Of a DNA stretch of 59,806 nt, positions 37,925 to 47,229 are shown one piece after another; the stretch's first letter is position 1; each line of letters opens with the position of its first letter. The notes beneath the pieces are model-generated. The model saw only the letters and a program-made list of their open reading frames with translations, was not told the origin of the DNA and did no database searches. Origin of the DNA: Rickettsia conorii (GTDB taxonomy: Bacteria; Pseudomonadota; Alphaproteobacteria; Rickettsiales; Rickettsiaceae); NCBI GenBank assembly GCA_020726135.1, contig DYTE01000001.1, positions 1 to 59,806 of the forward strand. Reading direction: 5' to 3'. The translations under genes were made by a program, and so were the position numbers.

Positions 37925-38117
37925 TAGAAAAGTAAGAACCGCTTTGATCGTTGCTTAGAATCCTTACGAACTCTTTTGTAAAACTTTATTCCATGTAACT
38001 ATATATTATCATGGATAATTATAGACAGTGACAGAATATTATAAATGAATTAATATGTTCTGGAGGCAATATAAAAGCTGTCGCATCAAGCAGTCCTTAG
38101 AAGAATGATACATGGTT
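37925..38117 (-). pseudogene. possible decayed IS5-like transposase fragment
   Basis: The 295-bp gap has no intact frame and looks less AT-extreme than other gaps. On the minus strand broken frames give ILLRTA, then after a shift LMRQLLY. Further on come TWNKV and, after another shift, YKRVRKDSK. In order these resemble the IS5-family N-terminal pattern LRTGCxWRxLP...W-x-x-VYxRFRxW. Several frameshifts and stops would make it a relic. The match is short and judged by eye. Confidence 0.33.
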
Positions 38118-38171
38118 TTTATTTAATTGTCTAAGTTTATTTTATTTATATATAATTGGATTGAGTATATA

Positions 38172-39434
38172 TTAAGTAATATTTGTTAATTTTTCCAAAT
38201 CATCAAAATGTTTTCTAGCAAAATAATGAGTAAATAAAGTTGGAATTATTATATATAATAATCCTAGATGTCCATAATATTTTGTTATATAAATTAATCC
38301 GAAAGATGTAATAATATATATTATAGTACGTGAGAGAGCATATATGAAACTCGAGTAAGTAACACGTTTTAATATAGAAATATGTTGATGTAAAACAGCC
38401 TCGGCAGGAAAACTATTAGGTCCAAAAATTATTATAATTAATTGAAATAAGAATAATTGATAAATATAATTTATATTAGGGAATAAATATAGTGATAATA
38501 TTATTAATAATATAAAAATAAAAAATAATATTTTTAAAATTTTTAATGGGTGAATTATAAATGATAAATAAGATATTATCGCTGAGCATGTTAATGATAT
38601 TATAGATATAATAAGATTATGGTTGATTATGTCGTTTGCTGAATAAAAAAATATATCTTTAAGTATATTGCTAGAATATATATAAGTTATATAAAACCAT
38701 ATAGGCCAACATGACATTAAAGCAAAATTAGCTAATAATGTTTTATATCTAGTTTGTTCAGAGATTCTAGATTTATTATTTTTGGATTCAAGAAAAATAG
38801 GAGATTCCCTTAGATTATTGCGTGCTACGACGCTTACTATAGCTATTAGAGCTCCAGCCCAAAAAGCAATTCTCCAATTGACTCCATTTATAATGCAAAT
38901 ATTGGCTATTATTAGTGAAGCAGTGGTTCCTGCTCTGCAAACTACTGCAATTGAGGAGACAGCAAAATATTGCATTGGCGGTTTGATAGTTTCAGTTAAA
39001 TAAATTTGAGCAATAATTACTTCCCCCATGGAAGAAATTTCTTGTAATATTCGGCATATTGTAATTATCCAAGTTGCCAAAATTCCTATATCGTTGTAAG
39101 TCGGCAAGTTTGCCATAATAATGCAGGAAAAGGACATAAAATTTGTTGATAATAGTAGACTTGTTTTTCTGCCAAATTTGTCACCAATATAACCAAAAAT
39201 TAATGCTCCTATGGGGCGAAATGCATAAGTTGAACAAAATGCAAATGCAGCAAATATAGAAGATGTGAAAGGATCTGTTTTAGGAAAAAATAATTCATTT
39301 AATATTATAGCCATATGAATATATAGCATAAGATCAAAATATTCTAAAAACGTACCGATAGAAAGTATAAAAATTGCTTGTTTTTGTTCAAAATTTAATT
39401 TATTACAAATTAAATCTCTATTTTTAATTATCAT
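38172..39434 (-). CDS. MFS transporter, proline/betaine (ProP/MHS)-like, 420 aa
   Basis: This is a twelve-helix permease of the metabolite:H+ symporter branch. The loop between helices 2 and 3 is FGYIGDKFGRKTSLLLS (about 79-95), the MFS signature, and an MHS-like RILQEISSMGEVIIAQIYLTE (about 128-148) corresponds to R-xx-QG-xx-GGE in ProP. The G-to-E/S replacements in that segment are unusual. ProP-like proteins are numerous in Rickettsiales and are thought to import osmolytes or host metabolites. Single gene; a gap of about 256 bp without obvious features separates it from rpmA on the same strand. Confidence 0.85.
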   Translation of the reverse strand: MIIKNRDLICNKLNFEQKQAIFILSIGTFLEYFDLMLYIHMAIILNELFFPKTDPFTSSIFAAFAFCSTYAFRPIGALIFGYIGDKFGRKTSLLLSTNFMSFSCIIMANLPTYNDIGILATWIITICRILQEISSMGEVIIAQIYLTETIKPPMQYFAVSSIAVVCRAGTTASLIIANICIINGVNWRIAFWAGALIAIVSVVARNNLRESPIFLESKNNKSRISEQTRYKTLLANFALMSCWPIWFYITYIYSSNILKDIFFYSANDIINHNLIISIISLTCSAIISYLSFIIHPLKILKILFFIFILLIILSLYLFPNINYIYQLFLFQLIIIIFGPNSFPAEAVLHQHISILKRVTYSSFIYALSRTIIYIITSFGLIYITKYYGHLGLLYIIIPTLFTHYFARKHFDDLEKLTNIT

Positions 39435-39690
39435 TATTAATTATTATAAAATTTCAAATAATGCTTTATTTATTAAAAACACTCAAAATATATTGATTGT
39501 GAATCATATTTTAATGAAATTTTTTCTATACAATAGATCGAGTTTAAAACTTATATTTGAAAAATTATTTTATCATTAATTTGCCAAAGTATAAGTTTAC
39601 TTAACATAGATCATATTACTGATTAATATTGATATAAATTTCAAATATTAATTAGTTATAAAATTAAGAATAAAAATAGAATTTTTATAT

Positions 39691-39972
39691 TTATGCATTG
39701 CAAGAAACTGTTTCAACAATTTCTGTAGGAGCAACACTTACTAATTTATATTTTCTTTTAGTTGAGAATATAACACGTCCAGCAATTAGTGCGAATATTG
39801 TATGGTCCTTACCAAGCCCAACATTTTTGCCAACATGAAATTTTGTTCCACGTTGTCTTACAATAATATTACCAGCTATAACAAATTGTCCATCTGATTT
39901 TTTTACGCCAAGTCGTCTGCCGGCTGAGTCTCTTCCGTTTCTGGAACTACCACCGGCTTTTTTGGTTGCCAT
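39691..39972 (-). CDS. rpmA: 50S ribosomal protein L27
   Basis: L27 reaches the peptidyl-transferase centre with its N-terminus. The start [29 protein letters not shown] is the invariant family start, without the cleavable N-terminal extension seen in Firmicutes. [32 protein letters not shown] follows. Length of 93 aa is normal, with a slightly extended C-terminus. It lies 11 bp after rplU in the universal rplU-rpmA operon. Confidence 0.98.
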   Translation of the reverse strand: MATKKAGGSSRNGRDSAGRRLGVKKSDGQFVIAGNIIVRQRGTKFHVGKNVGLGKDHTIFALIAGRVIFSTKRKYKLVSVAPTEIVETVSCNA

Positions 39973-39983
39973 CTCTAATTCTC

Positions 39984-40301
39984 CTAATTCTTAATAATAT
40001 CTAGTATCTTCAATTCAGTCAATTCCTGTCTATGTCCGTTTTTACGACGATAATTTTGGCGACGTTTTTTCTTGAAAATAATGATTTTATCATCTTTAAA
40101 TTGTCTTACAATTTCTGCTGTAACCAAAGCATTCTTAACAGTAGGAGTACCTATGAAAGATGGTTTAGAAAATTCACCTATCATCAAAATATCAGATAAT
40201 TGAATTGTGCTACCAAGCTTTCCTTCTATTTTTTCCACCTTGATCTTACAGTTTTTTTCGACTTTATATTGTTTTCCGCCCGTTTTAACAACTGCAAACA
40301 T
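39984..40301 (-). CDS. rplU: 50S ribosomal protein L21
   Basis: The start [25 protein letters not shown] and the [28 protein letters not shown] segment (about 73-100) are diagnostic of L21, which contacts 23S rRNA and L20. Length of 105 aa is normal. It heads the rplU-rpmA operon, with a promoter predicted 50-75 bp upstream on the minus strand and GAGGAC shortly before the ATG. Confidence 0.98.
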   Translation of the reverse strand: MFAVVKTGGKQYKVEKNCKIKVEKIEGKLGSTIQLSDILMIGEFSKPSFIGTPTVKNALVTAEIVRQFKDDKIIIFKKKRRQNYRRKNGHRQELTELKILDIIKN

Positions 40302-40346
40302 GAATATGTCCTCTATAACTAAAAAATCATCAAAATAACATGCTAT

Positions 40347-40375
40347 ATAATATTAATTTCAAACAATATAGTCAA
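40347..40375 (-). promoter_or_regulatory. predicted promoter of rplU-rpmA
   Basis: On the minus strand TTGACT (40375-40370), a 17-bp spacer and TATTAT (40352-40347) each have one mismatch to the sigma-70 consensus. The start would fall near 40340, giving a leader of about 40 nt. The same TTGACT/TATTAT pair occurs at secA. Confidence 0.6.
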
Positions 40376-40432
40376 TAGTATTATATAAATTTTTTCAAAG
40401 TTGCAAATTATTTTACTTTATTGTATTGTAAT

Positions 40433-40461
40433 TTGATTGTGATATTAACATTAAATATAGT
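40433..40461 (+). promoter_or_regulatory. predicted promoter of secG, near-leaderless
   Basis: TTGATT (40433-40438), a 17-bp spacer and TATAGT (40456-40461) lie directly before secG. Transcription would start about 40467-40469, at or next to the ATG (40469), so the mRNA may be leaderless. No Shine-Dalgarno sequence is seen. Confidence 0.4.
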
Positions 40462-40468
40462 TTAGTTA

Positions 40469-40792
40469 ATGAATATACTTCTTTTTTTGCATATGGTTTT
40501 TGCGATATTACTAATTATTGTAATTTTAATGCAACGCACAGGAGTCGATGGAGTTTCTGGCATCAGTGGTGGATCAAATAATATGGGGATTGTTACTGCA
40601 CGTTCTGTAACAAATTTTTTAACTAAAGTAACAATAATATTAGCATTTTGTTTTATGATTAATTCTATAATTATTGCTAATGTTGCATCAAGAAAAAATT
40701 CTAATCTTGAGATGAAAATTGATACATTAGATGAAAAAGAGAAAACACACTTACAATTAAAAGAAAAAACAACAGTACCTATAGTAAAATAA
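40469..40792 (+). CDS. secG: preprotein translocase subunit SecG
   Basis: SecG is the small auxiliary subunit of SecYEG. Two membrane segments (about 2-20 and 51-71) flank the conserved cytoplasmic loop [22 protein letters not shown] (about 18-39) followed by [12 protein letters not shown], the family pattern. The 107-aa length includes a charged Lys/Glu tail. It is divergent from rplU with both promoters in the 167-bp gap. Confidence 0.92.
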   Translation: MNILLFLHMVFAILLIIVILMQRTGVDGVSGISGGSNNMGIVTARSVTNFLTKVTIILAFCFMINSIIIANVASRKNSNLEMKIDTLDEKEKTHLQLKEKTTVPIVK

Positions 40793-40881
40793 CAAAAATA
40801 TTCTATATAATTTATATGAAAATTGTAAAAATATATAAAATAGTTTAAATTGACTTATATATAAATTAAATACCGCAAATT

Positions 40882-41568
40882 ATGTATAAAACTTATTCTA
40901 ATTCTGATGAAGCTTTATCTGGTATACTTCATGATAATATGACTATTATGATTGGAGGCTTTGGTGCAGCAGGTGTGCCTGAGAATTTAATTAATGTCAT
41001 TTTAAAATCTAATATACAAAATATTACTGCAATAATGGGTACTAATAATTTTGGATTAAATCTTTTGTTACAATCAAACCAAGTAAAAAAAATTATAGCT
41101 TCATATGTAGGTGAAGATGATTTGTTAAAACAACAATATTTAGATAAAACTATACATGTTGAACTAGTGCCTCAAGGAACTCTTGCCGAGCGTATTAGGG
41201 CTGGTGGAAGTGGTATTGCAGCTTTCTATACTAAAACAGGTGTAGGAACAATTGTTCAAGAAGGAAAAGAATTACGAGAGTTTGATGGTAAAAAATATTT
41301 AATGGAAACAGCTTTAACTGCTGATCTTGCAATAATTAAAGGATTTAAGGGTGATGAGTCTGGTAATATTACATATAATAAAACTGCAAGAAATTTTAAT
41401 CAGATGATGGCTACAGCCGGTAAAATTACTGTATGTGAAGTTGAAGAACTTGTTAAAACTGGGCAATTAAATCCTGAATCTATTCATACTCCTAATATTT
41501 ATGTCGATAGGTTGGTTAAAGGTGAAAAATATAATAAATATATTGAACATTTAGTTTATTCTGAATAA
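40882..41568 (+). CDS. scoA: 3-oxoacid CoA-transferase subunit A (orphan)
   Basis: Subunit A of a family I CoA-transferase of the succinyl-CoA:acetoacetate type. MIGGFGAAGVPENLI (about 30-44) is the glycine-rich CoA-site signature, and LVPQGTLAERIRAGGSGIAAFYTKTGVGT (about 94-122) is the second family block. Length of 228 aa is normal. Catalysis needs subunit B, which carries the active-site Glu and normally follows immediately. Here the next gene is hscA on a separate promoter, and no B subunit occurs in this window. Either scoB lies elsewhere, or this subunit is a remnant or has a new partner. Confidence 0.93.
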   Translation: MYKTYSNSDEALSGILHDNMTIMIGGFGAAGVPENLINVILKSNIQNITAIMGTNNFGLNLLLQSNQVKKIIASYVGEDDLLKQQYLDKTIHVELVPQGTLAERIRAGGSGIAAFYTKTGVGTIVQEGKELREFDGKKYLMETALTADLAIIKGFKGDESGNITYNKTARNFNQMMATAGKITVCEVEELVKTGQLNPESIHTPNIYVDRLVKGEKYNKYIEHLVYSE

Positions 41569-41592
41569 TATTTTTAATATTCCATAGTCATA

Positions 41593-41621
41593 TTGTGATT
41601 AATATAAGAAAAAACTATAAT
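41593..41621 (+). promoter_or_regulatory. predicted sigma-70 promoter of hscA-fdx
   Basis: TTGTGA (41593-41598), a 17-bp spacer and a perfect TATAAT (41616-41621) precede hscA by about 30 bp. A start near 41628 gives a 25-nt leader. It makes hscA the head of a transcript separate from scoA. Confidence 0.6.
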
Positions 41622-41652
41622 TACTATTTAATATATCCAATTATATAGAATA

Positions 41653-43389
41653 ATGTTAGAAATTACTGAAAAACACCAGATTGATAAAAATCATGATGAC
41701 ATAGTAGTTGGAATTGATTTTGGTACTACAAATTCACTAATTGCTATATCACAAAATAATCAGCTGGAGATAATACCAATTCAGAACCATTCCTTGATTA
41801 AATCCGCCGATATTTCTAATATAGTTTCAGTAAAAAGATTACTTGGAAAATCATTATTTGAAATTTTAAATGATAAAATTCTGAGTAAATTAGTAAGTAA
41901 CAGACTCGATTTAACTAGTAGTGAAGTGAGAATATTTATAGATAAAAAATATTATAATTTACCTGAAATTGTTGCTAAAATATTGTTATATTTAAAAGAA
42001 AATGCTGAAATATATTTAAAATTTCAAGTAAAAAAAGCTGTTATAACAGTTCCTGCTCATTTTAATGACACCGCAAGGGGACAAATAATGATGGCTGCAA
42101 AATTGGCTAATCTGGAAGTTGTAAGACTTTTATCCGAACCAACTGCCGCTGCATTTTGTTATATGCTTCATCAAGATGATACTAAACTTAAATCTTATGT
42201 TATATATGATCTTGGTGGAGGTACTTTTGATGTATCAATCTTACAAATGACAAAAGCTGTCTTTAAGGTAATAGCTACTGGTGGTAATAATATGTTAGGA
42301 GGAGATGATATTGACAATATAGTTGCATCCTATTTTTCAGAACAATATAATATTCCTTATGATGATGATCTATTAGTAATTGCAAGAAATGCAAAAGAAA
42401 CCTTATCATATGAAGAAAATTTTTATTATAAAAACATATTTATTAATATCGAGATATTTAATAATTTAATTAATGAAATTATTAAAGAAACTATGATTAT
42501 TATGAAACAGGTTATCGCTGATGCGGATATATCAAATATAGATGGTATAATTATAGTTGGAGGAGCTACAAAGACTCCATTAATTAAACAAATGATAAAA
42601 AAATATTTTGATATAAAAATATATGATAATATAGATCCTGATTTATCTGTTGCTCTTGGAGCAGCTATTCAAGCTGAGAATTTAACTAATAAATCGAGAT
42701 CATTATTAATAGATGTTGTGCCACTTTCTCTTGGAATTGAACTATATGGTGGATTGGTTGAAAAAATAATATTACGTAATAGTTCCTTACCATGTTCTGT
42801 TACAAAGCAGTTTACAAGTAGTATTGATAATCAAACTTCTATAAAAATTCATATATTACAAGGAGAGCGTGAAATGGTGAATGATCTTCACTCTATTGCA
42901 AATTTTGAGTTTAATAAATTACCTCCTATGAAAGCTGGATCATTAAGATTAGATGTAACTTTTTCAATAGATATAAATAACATATTATCTGTTACTGCAT
43001 TTGAATTAATTAGTGGTAAATCTCATCAAGTAATATTAAAACCAACTTATGGTTTAACTAAAGAAGAATGTGATCATATAACTGAATATGCGTATGAACA
43101 CGCAAAAAATGATCATTTGTTAAAATTATTAAAAGAAGTAATATTAAAATCTGAATCTTTAATATATAATGTAGAAACTTCCTTAAATGAAGTTTATGAT
43201 ATTTTAACGGAAGATGAATTGTCTAATGTAATATCTCATATTGAAAATTTAAGAAACGCTATAATTTTAAAAGATTTAAATCAAATTAGAGAAAATCATG
43301 AAAAGTTTGAAATAATAGCACAAGATTTTTTAATTAAAAAACTAGACTATATGACTAATAGTCTATTAACAGGGAAATATATAAATTAA
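41653..43389 (+). CDS. hscA: Fe-S cluster assembly chaperone HscA
   Basis: HscA is the Hsp70-class ATPase that releases Fe-S clusters from the scaffold IscU together with HscB. The nucleotide-binding domain has [13 protein letters not shown] (about 20-32), [13 protein letters not shown] (about 168-180), [13 protein letters not shown] (about 192-204) and [12 protein letters not shown] (about 298-309). The substrate-binding domain begins near 360 ([14 protein letters not shown]), which is HscA-like rather than DnaK-like. At 578 aa it is slightly shorter than E. coli HscA (616), with a reduced stretch at about 60-90 of the N-domain. fdx follows after 13 bp. hscB and iscSUA are not adjacent. Confidence 0.94.
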   Translation: MLEITEKHQIDKNHDDIVVGIDFGTTNSLIAISQNNQLEIIPIQNHSLIKSADISNIVSVKRLLGKSLFEILNDKILSKLVSNRLDLTSSEVRIFIDKKYYNLPEIVAKILLYLKENAEIYLKFQVKKAVITVPAHFNDTARGQIMMAAKLANLEVVRLLSEPTAAAFCYMLHQDDTKLKSYVIYDLGGGTFDVSILQMTKAVFKVIATGGNNMLGGDDIDNIVASYFSEQYNIPYDDDLLVIARNAKETLSYEENFYYKNIFINIEIFNNLINEIIKETMIIMKQVIADADISNIDGIIIVGGATKTPLIKQMIKKYFDIKIYDNIDPDLSVALGAAIQAENLTNKSRSLLIDVVPLSLGIELYGGLVEKIILRNSSLPCSVTKQFTSSIDNQTSIKIHILQGEREMVNDLHSIANFEFNKLPPMKAGSLRLDVTFSIDINNILSVTAFELISGKSHQVILKPTYGLTKEECDHITEYAYEHAKNDHLLKLLKEVILKSESLIYNVETSLNEVYDILTEDELSNVISHIENLRNAIILKDLNQIRENHEKFEIIAQDFLIKKLDYMTNSLLTGKYIN

Positions 43390-43402
43390 TAATAATAAAA
43401 TT

Positions 43403-43735
43403 ATGACAAGAATAATTTTTGTTACAAACGAAAATGAAGAAATAATTATAAATAATCCGCCACTTGGTTTATCTATATTAGAAATAGCACATCAAAATAA
43501 TATAGATCTTGAAGGAGCTTGCGAAGGATCACTTGCTTGCGCAACATGTCATATAATTTTAGATGTAGAATTTTACAATAAACTTGAAAAACCTTTAGAG
43601 GAAGAAGAAGATATGCTTGACTTAGCATTTGGTTTAACTCATACTTCTAGACTTGGGTGTCAAGTAATTTTTACAGAAGAATTAAATAATATGAGAATTT
43701 ACTTACCATCTGCTACAAGAAATATTAGAAATTAA
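43403..43735 (+). CDS. fdx: [2Fe-2S] ferredoxin, ISC/adrenodoxin type
   Basis: This ferredoxin donates electrons during Fe-S cluster assembly. The cluster ligands are [10 protein letters not shown] (about 39-48; CX5CX2C) and the distal Cys in RLGCQVI (about 86-92), the adrenodoxin-like arrangement. [16 protein letters not shown] and [13 protein letters not shown] are standard in alphaproteobacterial Fdx, and the tail PSATRNIRN is typical. 110 aa. It forms an operon with hscA and is probably continued by the DUF2125 gene 17 bp downstream. Confidence 0.96.
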   Translation: MTRIIFVTNENEEIIINNPPLGLSILEIAHQNNIDLEGACEGSLACATCHIILDVEFYNKLEKPLEEEEDMLDLAFGLTHTSRLGCQVIFTEELNNMRIYLPSATRNIRN

Positions 43736-43752
43736 AGTTTAGAGAGTTTTTT

Positions 43753-44790
43753 GTGATACGCAAAATATTATTTTTTACCATTGTAATTTTTACCATAATA
43801 TGGTTTGCTCTTGCATATACAGTAAAATATAAGCTTGTTAATTTAATTAAAAATTTGAATAATGAAAATATTCAAATATCTTATGATCATGTTAAAATTT
43901 CAGGTTATCCAACGAGTTATGATATTCACATAATTAATCCTAAATTAAAAATTTTAACAACATATGGTGAAACTGAATTATTCACAGAAAAATTGAGTTT
44001 ACAAACAAATATTGGGTTTAAAACAATAAATATTATATTTTCTAAAAATTTAAAACAAATGGATGTTTTTGATGGTAAATTAGTTGAATATAATGTTGAT
44101 GAAGCTAGTTCTATAAAGTTAAAATTTGCAAAAGCTTTATACAGGATTTCTCAAGATGATAATTTTGTAAATATATTAGAAGATATCGATATAAAAAGTG
44201 AATTATTGTCAGTTATTCGTGATGATTTAGAATTATTTTCTATATCAAACTTAATAATTTCATCAAATAAACAAATATTAAATGAGAATGATGCAATTCA
44301 TTCAAATATTCATTTTATTTATAATGCTCAACAGGAATTATTAAATTTTCAAAATGCTCAATTTGATTTAGAATATAAATATTCTATTAATAATATTAAT
44401 AGACAAGATAAATCTATTGATATAATAGGTTTAAACTTCCTTGCAGGTGCTTCAACTATAAAGATTAATGGCACAATAAATCTTGCAAATAAAACTCCTC
44501 AAGCTATATTAAATTTCGAAGTAGGCAATTATAATGATATTTTAGATAAAATATTTAATAAAAATTCTTTAATATCAAATAATTTCATTAAATTTTTCTT
44601 AAAACAATCACTTGCATCTATATTAAAAGATGATCATACTAAAATTAGTGATGAATCATTACAAGAACCGAAAGACATTAAATTTATATTATCATTATCC
44701 AATGAAGGAATAAAAATTAATTCTTATTCTTTAAATGAATTATTGCTTAATAATAAATTAGATAATGATTCATCCAGTGAAACTGAATAA
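43753..44790 (+). CDS. DUF2125-like membrane-anchored protein, 345 aa
   Basis: One N-terminal membrane anchor (KILFFTIVIFTIIWFALAY, about 4-22) with an uncleaved look is followed by a periplasmic, beta-rich domain. The segment HVKISGYPTSYDIHIINPKL (about 47-66) matches the G-(F/Y)-P-xx-xxL/I element of DUF2125, an alphaproteobacterial family of unknown role possibly related to AsmA-like lipid-transport folds. The start codon is GTG at 43753, preceded by AGAGAG. The position after hscA-fdx looks like incidental operon sharing. The assignment to DUF2125 is from memory of the pattern. Confidence 0.7.
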   Translation: MIRKILFFTIVIFTIIWFALAYTVKYKLVNLIKNLNNENIQISYDHVKISGYPTSYDIHIINPKLKILTTYGETELFTEKLSLQTNIGFKTINIIFSKNLKQMDVFDGKLVEYNVDEASSIKLKFAKALYRISQDDNFVNILEDIDIKSELLSVIRDDLELFSISNLIISSNKQILNENDAIHSNIHFIYNAQQELLNFQNAQFDLEYKYSINNINRQDKSIDIIGLNFLAGASTIKINGTINLANKTPQAILNFEVGNYNDILDKIFNKNSLISNNFIKFFLKQSLASILKDDHTKISDESLQEPKDIKFILSLSNEGIKINSYSLNELLLNNKLDNDSSSETE

Positions 44791-44805
44791 TTAGGTATTA
44801 GAAAT

Positions 44806-45384
44806 ATGAAAAGAACTATAGAAGAAATTTTTGCTGATCGAACATGTTATAAATTTTCAGACAAAAAAGTAGATATTGCTTTATTAAAAGAAATTTATAA
44901 TATTATGAAACTTGGTCCAACCTCACTTAATTCATCACCTTTAAGAATATTATTTCTTACATCAGAATCTGAAAAAGCTAAATTATATCCATGTCTATTG
45001 GGTAATAATGTAGAAAAAACCAAAACTGCACCAGTTGTTGCATTATTTGCTTATGATTTAAAATTTTACGATAAATTTGACAAATTATCTCCTCATAATG
45101 TAAATGTAAAAAATTATTTTATATCAAATGAAGAATTAGTTCTTGATACAGCACAGCGTAATTCTACTTTACAGGCTGCATATTTTTGTATAATAGCGCG
45201 TAGTTGTAAACTTGCATGCGGTCCTATGTCTGGTTTTAATAAAGATATGGTAAATCAAACATTTTTTTCTTCTACTAATCATAGAATAAATTACATATGT
45301 AATTTAGGCTATAGTAGCGATGAAATTTTATATCCTAGACTACCAAGATTAGAATTTGAAGAATCCTGTAAAATTATTTTTTAA
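44806..45384 (+). CDS. nitroreductase-family protein, RutE/HadB-like, 192 aa
   Basis: This is a predicted FMN-dependent NAD(P)H oxidoreductase. The start EEIFADRTCYKFSDKKVD, followed by LGPTSLNSSPLRILFL (about 36-51), matches the malonic-semialdehyde reductase/RutE branch (the family's FxxARTxxxF and GPTxxNxxPxR FMN-phosphate site). NSTLQAAYFCIIARSCKLACGPMSGFN (about 117-143) and a C-terminal region lacking the usual final GYxD block follow. A metabolic role in pyrimidine breakdown is unlikely in such a reduced genome, so a general quinone or aldehyde reductase is more plausible. 15 bp after the DUF2125 gene. Confidence 0.82.
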   Translation: MKRTIEEIFADRTCYKFSDKKVDIALLKEIYNIMKLGPTSLNSSPLRILFLTSESEKAKLYPCLLGNNVEKTKTAPVVALFAYDLKFYDKFDKLSPHNVNVKNYFISNEELVLDTAQRNSTLQAAYFCIIARSCKLACGPMSGFNKDMVNQTFFSSTNHRINYICNLGYSSDEILYPRLPRLEFEESCKIIF

Positions 45385-45396
45385 AAACTTAATATT

Positions 45397-46434
45397 ATGA
45401 TTATAATTGATTTGAGTAAAAATATTTATATAAACATAAAAAATCGAATTGTAAGTTTTTATGAATCCATTATTAATTTTCCAAAATTATGTAAAATAAA
45501 ATGGGAAAAATTAATATTGCTTAAAAGTGATTTTTTATATAAGATGCAACATCTTGCCGAAACTAATTATAATTTAGGTTTACAACATCTTTATAAAAAT
45601 AATTTCAATGATGCAATATTACGTTTTAAATTTGTTACTTCTTATTTAAAAAAAAATGATTCAATGTCAAATTATTGGATGGGTTGGACTTATTTCTTAA
45701 AAAATAATATAGCTAAATCTTTAGAATATTTAGAAAAATCAGATAATATTGATGCAATTAATTTAAAGCAATTTTTATATAAATATAATGAATATACATT
45801 AATACCAAATAATATTTGGTCTATATATAGAGATATAATAAGTCCTAAATACAATTCTAAGTTTCTTGATAAAAGTATAAATCTACCTAATCAATTTGTA
45901 AAATTAATATCAAAAAATATAATAAATTTACCAAAACATTATAAGATATTAGAAATAGGTAGTAACATAGGAATGATTGGAGAATATTTACCTAAATATT
46001 TTTTAGATTCATATGATGTAGAAGCTATAGAATCTTCAAAGATAATGTGCGAATCATTGACTTTAGATTCAAGTTTAAACGTTATTTACAATAAATTATC
46101 TAATATTGATTTAAATAATTTTTTAAATAGTAACAAGAATAAATATGATGTAATTATTAGTTTTTCTTCATTATGTTTTACATCAAATATAGAGACATAT
46201 ATATGTGAAATATATAAAATTATTAATGATAATCAATATTTTGCAATATGTTTACCAATTCATGATGATGATTCAGTAAATATCAATATTTCAACTAATG
46301 AATTTAATTTTAATGAGGGATATTTACTTGATATTTTAACCACTAACTATTTTAATATTATTATATCTAAAAAAATAACATTAGAAAATAATCAAAAATA
46401 TTGTATGATCATTGCTAGAAAAGCAAAATTCTAG
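45397..46434 (+). CDS. TPR-like plus SAM-dependent methyltransferase, 345 aa
   Basis: The N-terminal half (about 45-125) is helical with a TPR-like pair: YNLGLQHLYKNNFNDAILRFKFV and YWMGWTYFLKNNIAKSLEYLEKS both follow the TPR spacing of Gly/Ala/Tyr. The C-terminal half is a class I methyltransferase: motif I is ILEIGSNIGMIGEYL (about 186-200, degenerate at the usual GxGxG), the acidic motif II is VEAIESS and motif IV-like is YDVIISFSSL. Similar TPR-methyltransferase fusions modify proteins or small molecules, and the substrate here is unknown. Located between the nitroreductase and mlaA genes with short gaps, probably one long transcript. Confidence 0.7.
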   Translation: MIIIDLSKNIYINIKNRIVSFYESIINFPKLCKIKWEKLILLKSDFLYKMQHLAETNYNLGLQHLYKNNFNDAILRFKFVTSYLKKNDSMSNYWMGWTYFLKNNIAKSLEYLEKSDNIDAINLKQFLYKYNEYTLIPNNIWSIYRDIISPKYNSKFLDKSINLPNQFVKLISKNIINLPKHYKILEIGSNIGMIGEYLPKYFLDSYDVEAIESSKIMCESLTLDSSLNVIYNKLSNIDLNNFLNSNKNKYDVIISFSSLCFTSNIETYICEIYKIINDNQYFAICLPIHDDDSVNINISTNEFNFNEGYLLDILTTNYFNIIISKKITLENNQKYCMIIARKAKF

Positions 46435-46447
46435 GTAATATAGGTAT

Positions 46448-47215
46448 ATGATGATTAAATTGAAATTATTAAATCAGACTGTCATAATTATTATTCTTAC
46501 TATCATATTTATTTTTATTTCTATCAATAATGTTTTAGCAGTGGAAGATAATGAGTTTGATTATCCAATAAATAATAAGATATGTGAACATACTTATGAT
46601 CCATTAGAAAAACTTAATCGTAAAATTCTAATATTTAATGGAATATTAGATTATTTTATTTTGAGACCAGTAACAATATTTTATAAGAATATTACAAATG
46701 ATTATATAAAAGATAGAGTAAGTAGTTTTGTTGGTAATATAAATACACCATTTACTGCCATTCAATATGGAGCGCAATTAAATTTTGAATATGGTATGAA
46801 GTCTGTATGGCGATTTTTAATAAATAGTACATTTGGAGTATTTGGTTTATTTGATGTAGCTACTAAAATTGGTATAGACTCTCCTAAACAAACAATAGGT
46901 AGTACGCTAGCCTTTTATGGTGTAGGCCCAGGTCCTTATCTTGTATTGCCAATATATGGTCCAACTAATGCAAGGGATTTTACAGATAATTTTTTTGGAT
47001 CAGGCTCTCTAAATACTATTATTTATGATAATAAAATACTAACAACCGGATCTACTATTGCACAAGTAATAAATATGCGTATGGCATTATTACCATTTGG
47101 TGAATATGTAGCTAAAAATTCGCTTGATCCATATATTACAATTAGAAATGCAATGCATAGTAATCGTGAATCTAGTATAAAATTTGATAAAGATTTTACA
47201 TGTCCCAAACAATAA
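46448..47215 (+). CDS. mlaA: MlaA/VacJ-family outer-membrane lipid-asymmetry protein
   Basis: MlaA removes mislocalised phospholipids from the outer leaflet of the outer membrane and hands them to MlaC. DPLEKLNRKILIFNGILDYFILRPVTIFYK (about 51-80) is the family's opening signature, followed by VSSFVGNINTPFTAIQYGAQ and GIDSPKQTIGSTLAFYGVGPGPYLVLPIYGPTNARDFTD (about 140-180), all strongly conserved. There is a signal peptide (about 8-30), but I see no lipobox Cys at the cleavage site (ending NNVLA-VED), although MlaA is usually a lipoprotein. mlaC follows, overlapping or adjacent. mlaDEF are not in this window. Confidence 0.94.
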   Translation: MMIKLKLLNQTVIIIILTIIFIFISINNVLAVEDNEFDYPINNKICEHTYDPLEKLNRKILIFNGILDYFILRPVTIFYKNITNDYIKDRVSSFVGNINTPFTAIQYGAQLNFEYGMKSVWRFLINSTFGVFGLFDVATKIGIDSPKQTIGSTLAFYGVGPGPYLVLPIYGPTNARDFTDNFFGSGSLNTIIYDNKILTTGSTIAQVINMRMALLPFGEYVAKNSLDPYITIRNAMHSNRESSIKFDKDFTCPKQ

Positions 47216-47229
47216 AAAATGAGAATTTT

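Noticed and set aside
37925-38117. Possible structured RNA (tmRNA half or other ncRNA) because composition is less AT-rich
   Set aside because: I found no tRNA-like acceptor, no tag reading frame and no consistent long helices; the transposase-like fragments explain it better.
38782-39003. Plus-strand 73-codon frame inside the ProP-like gene
   Set aside because: Antisense shadow of a well-supported membrane transporter; no start signal or family resemblance.
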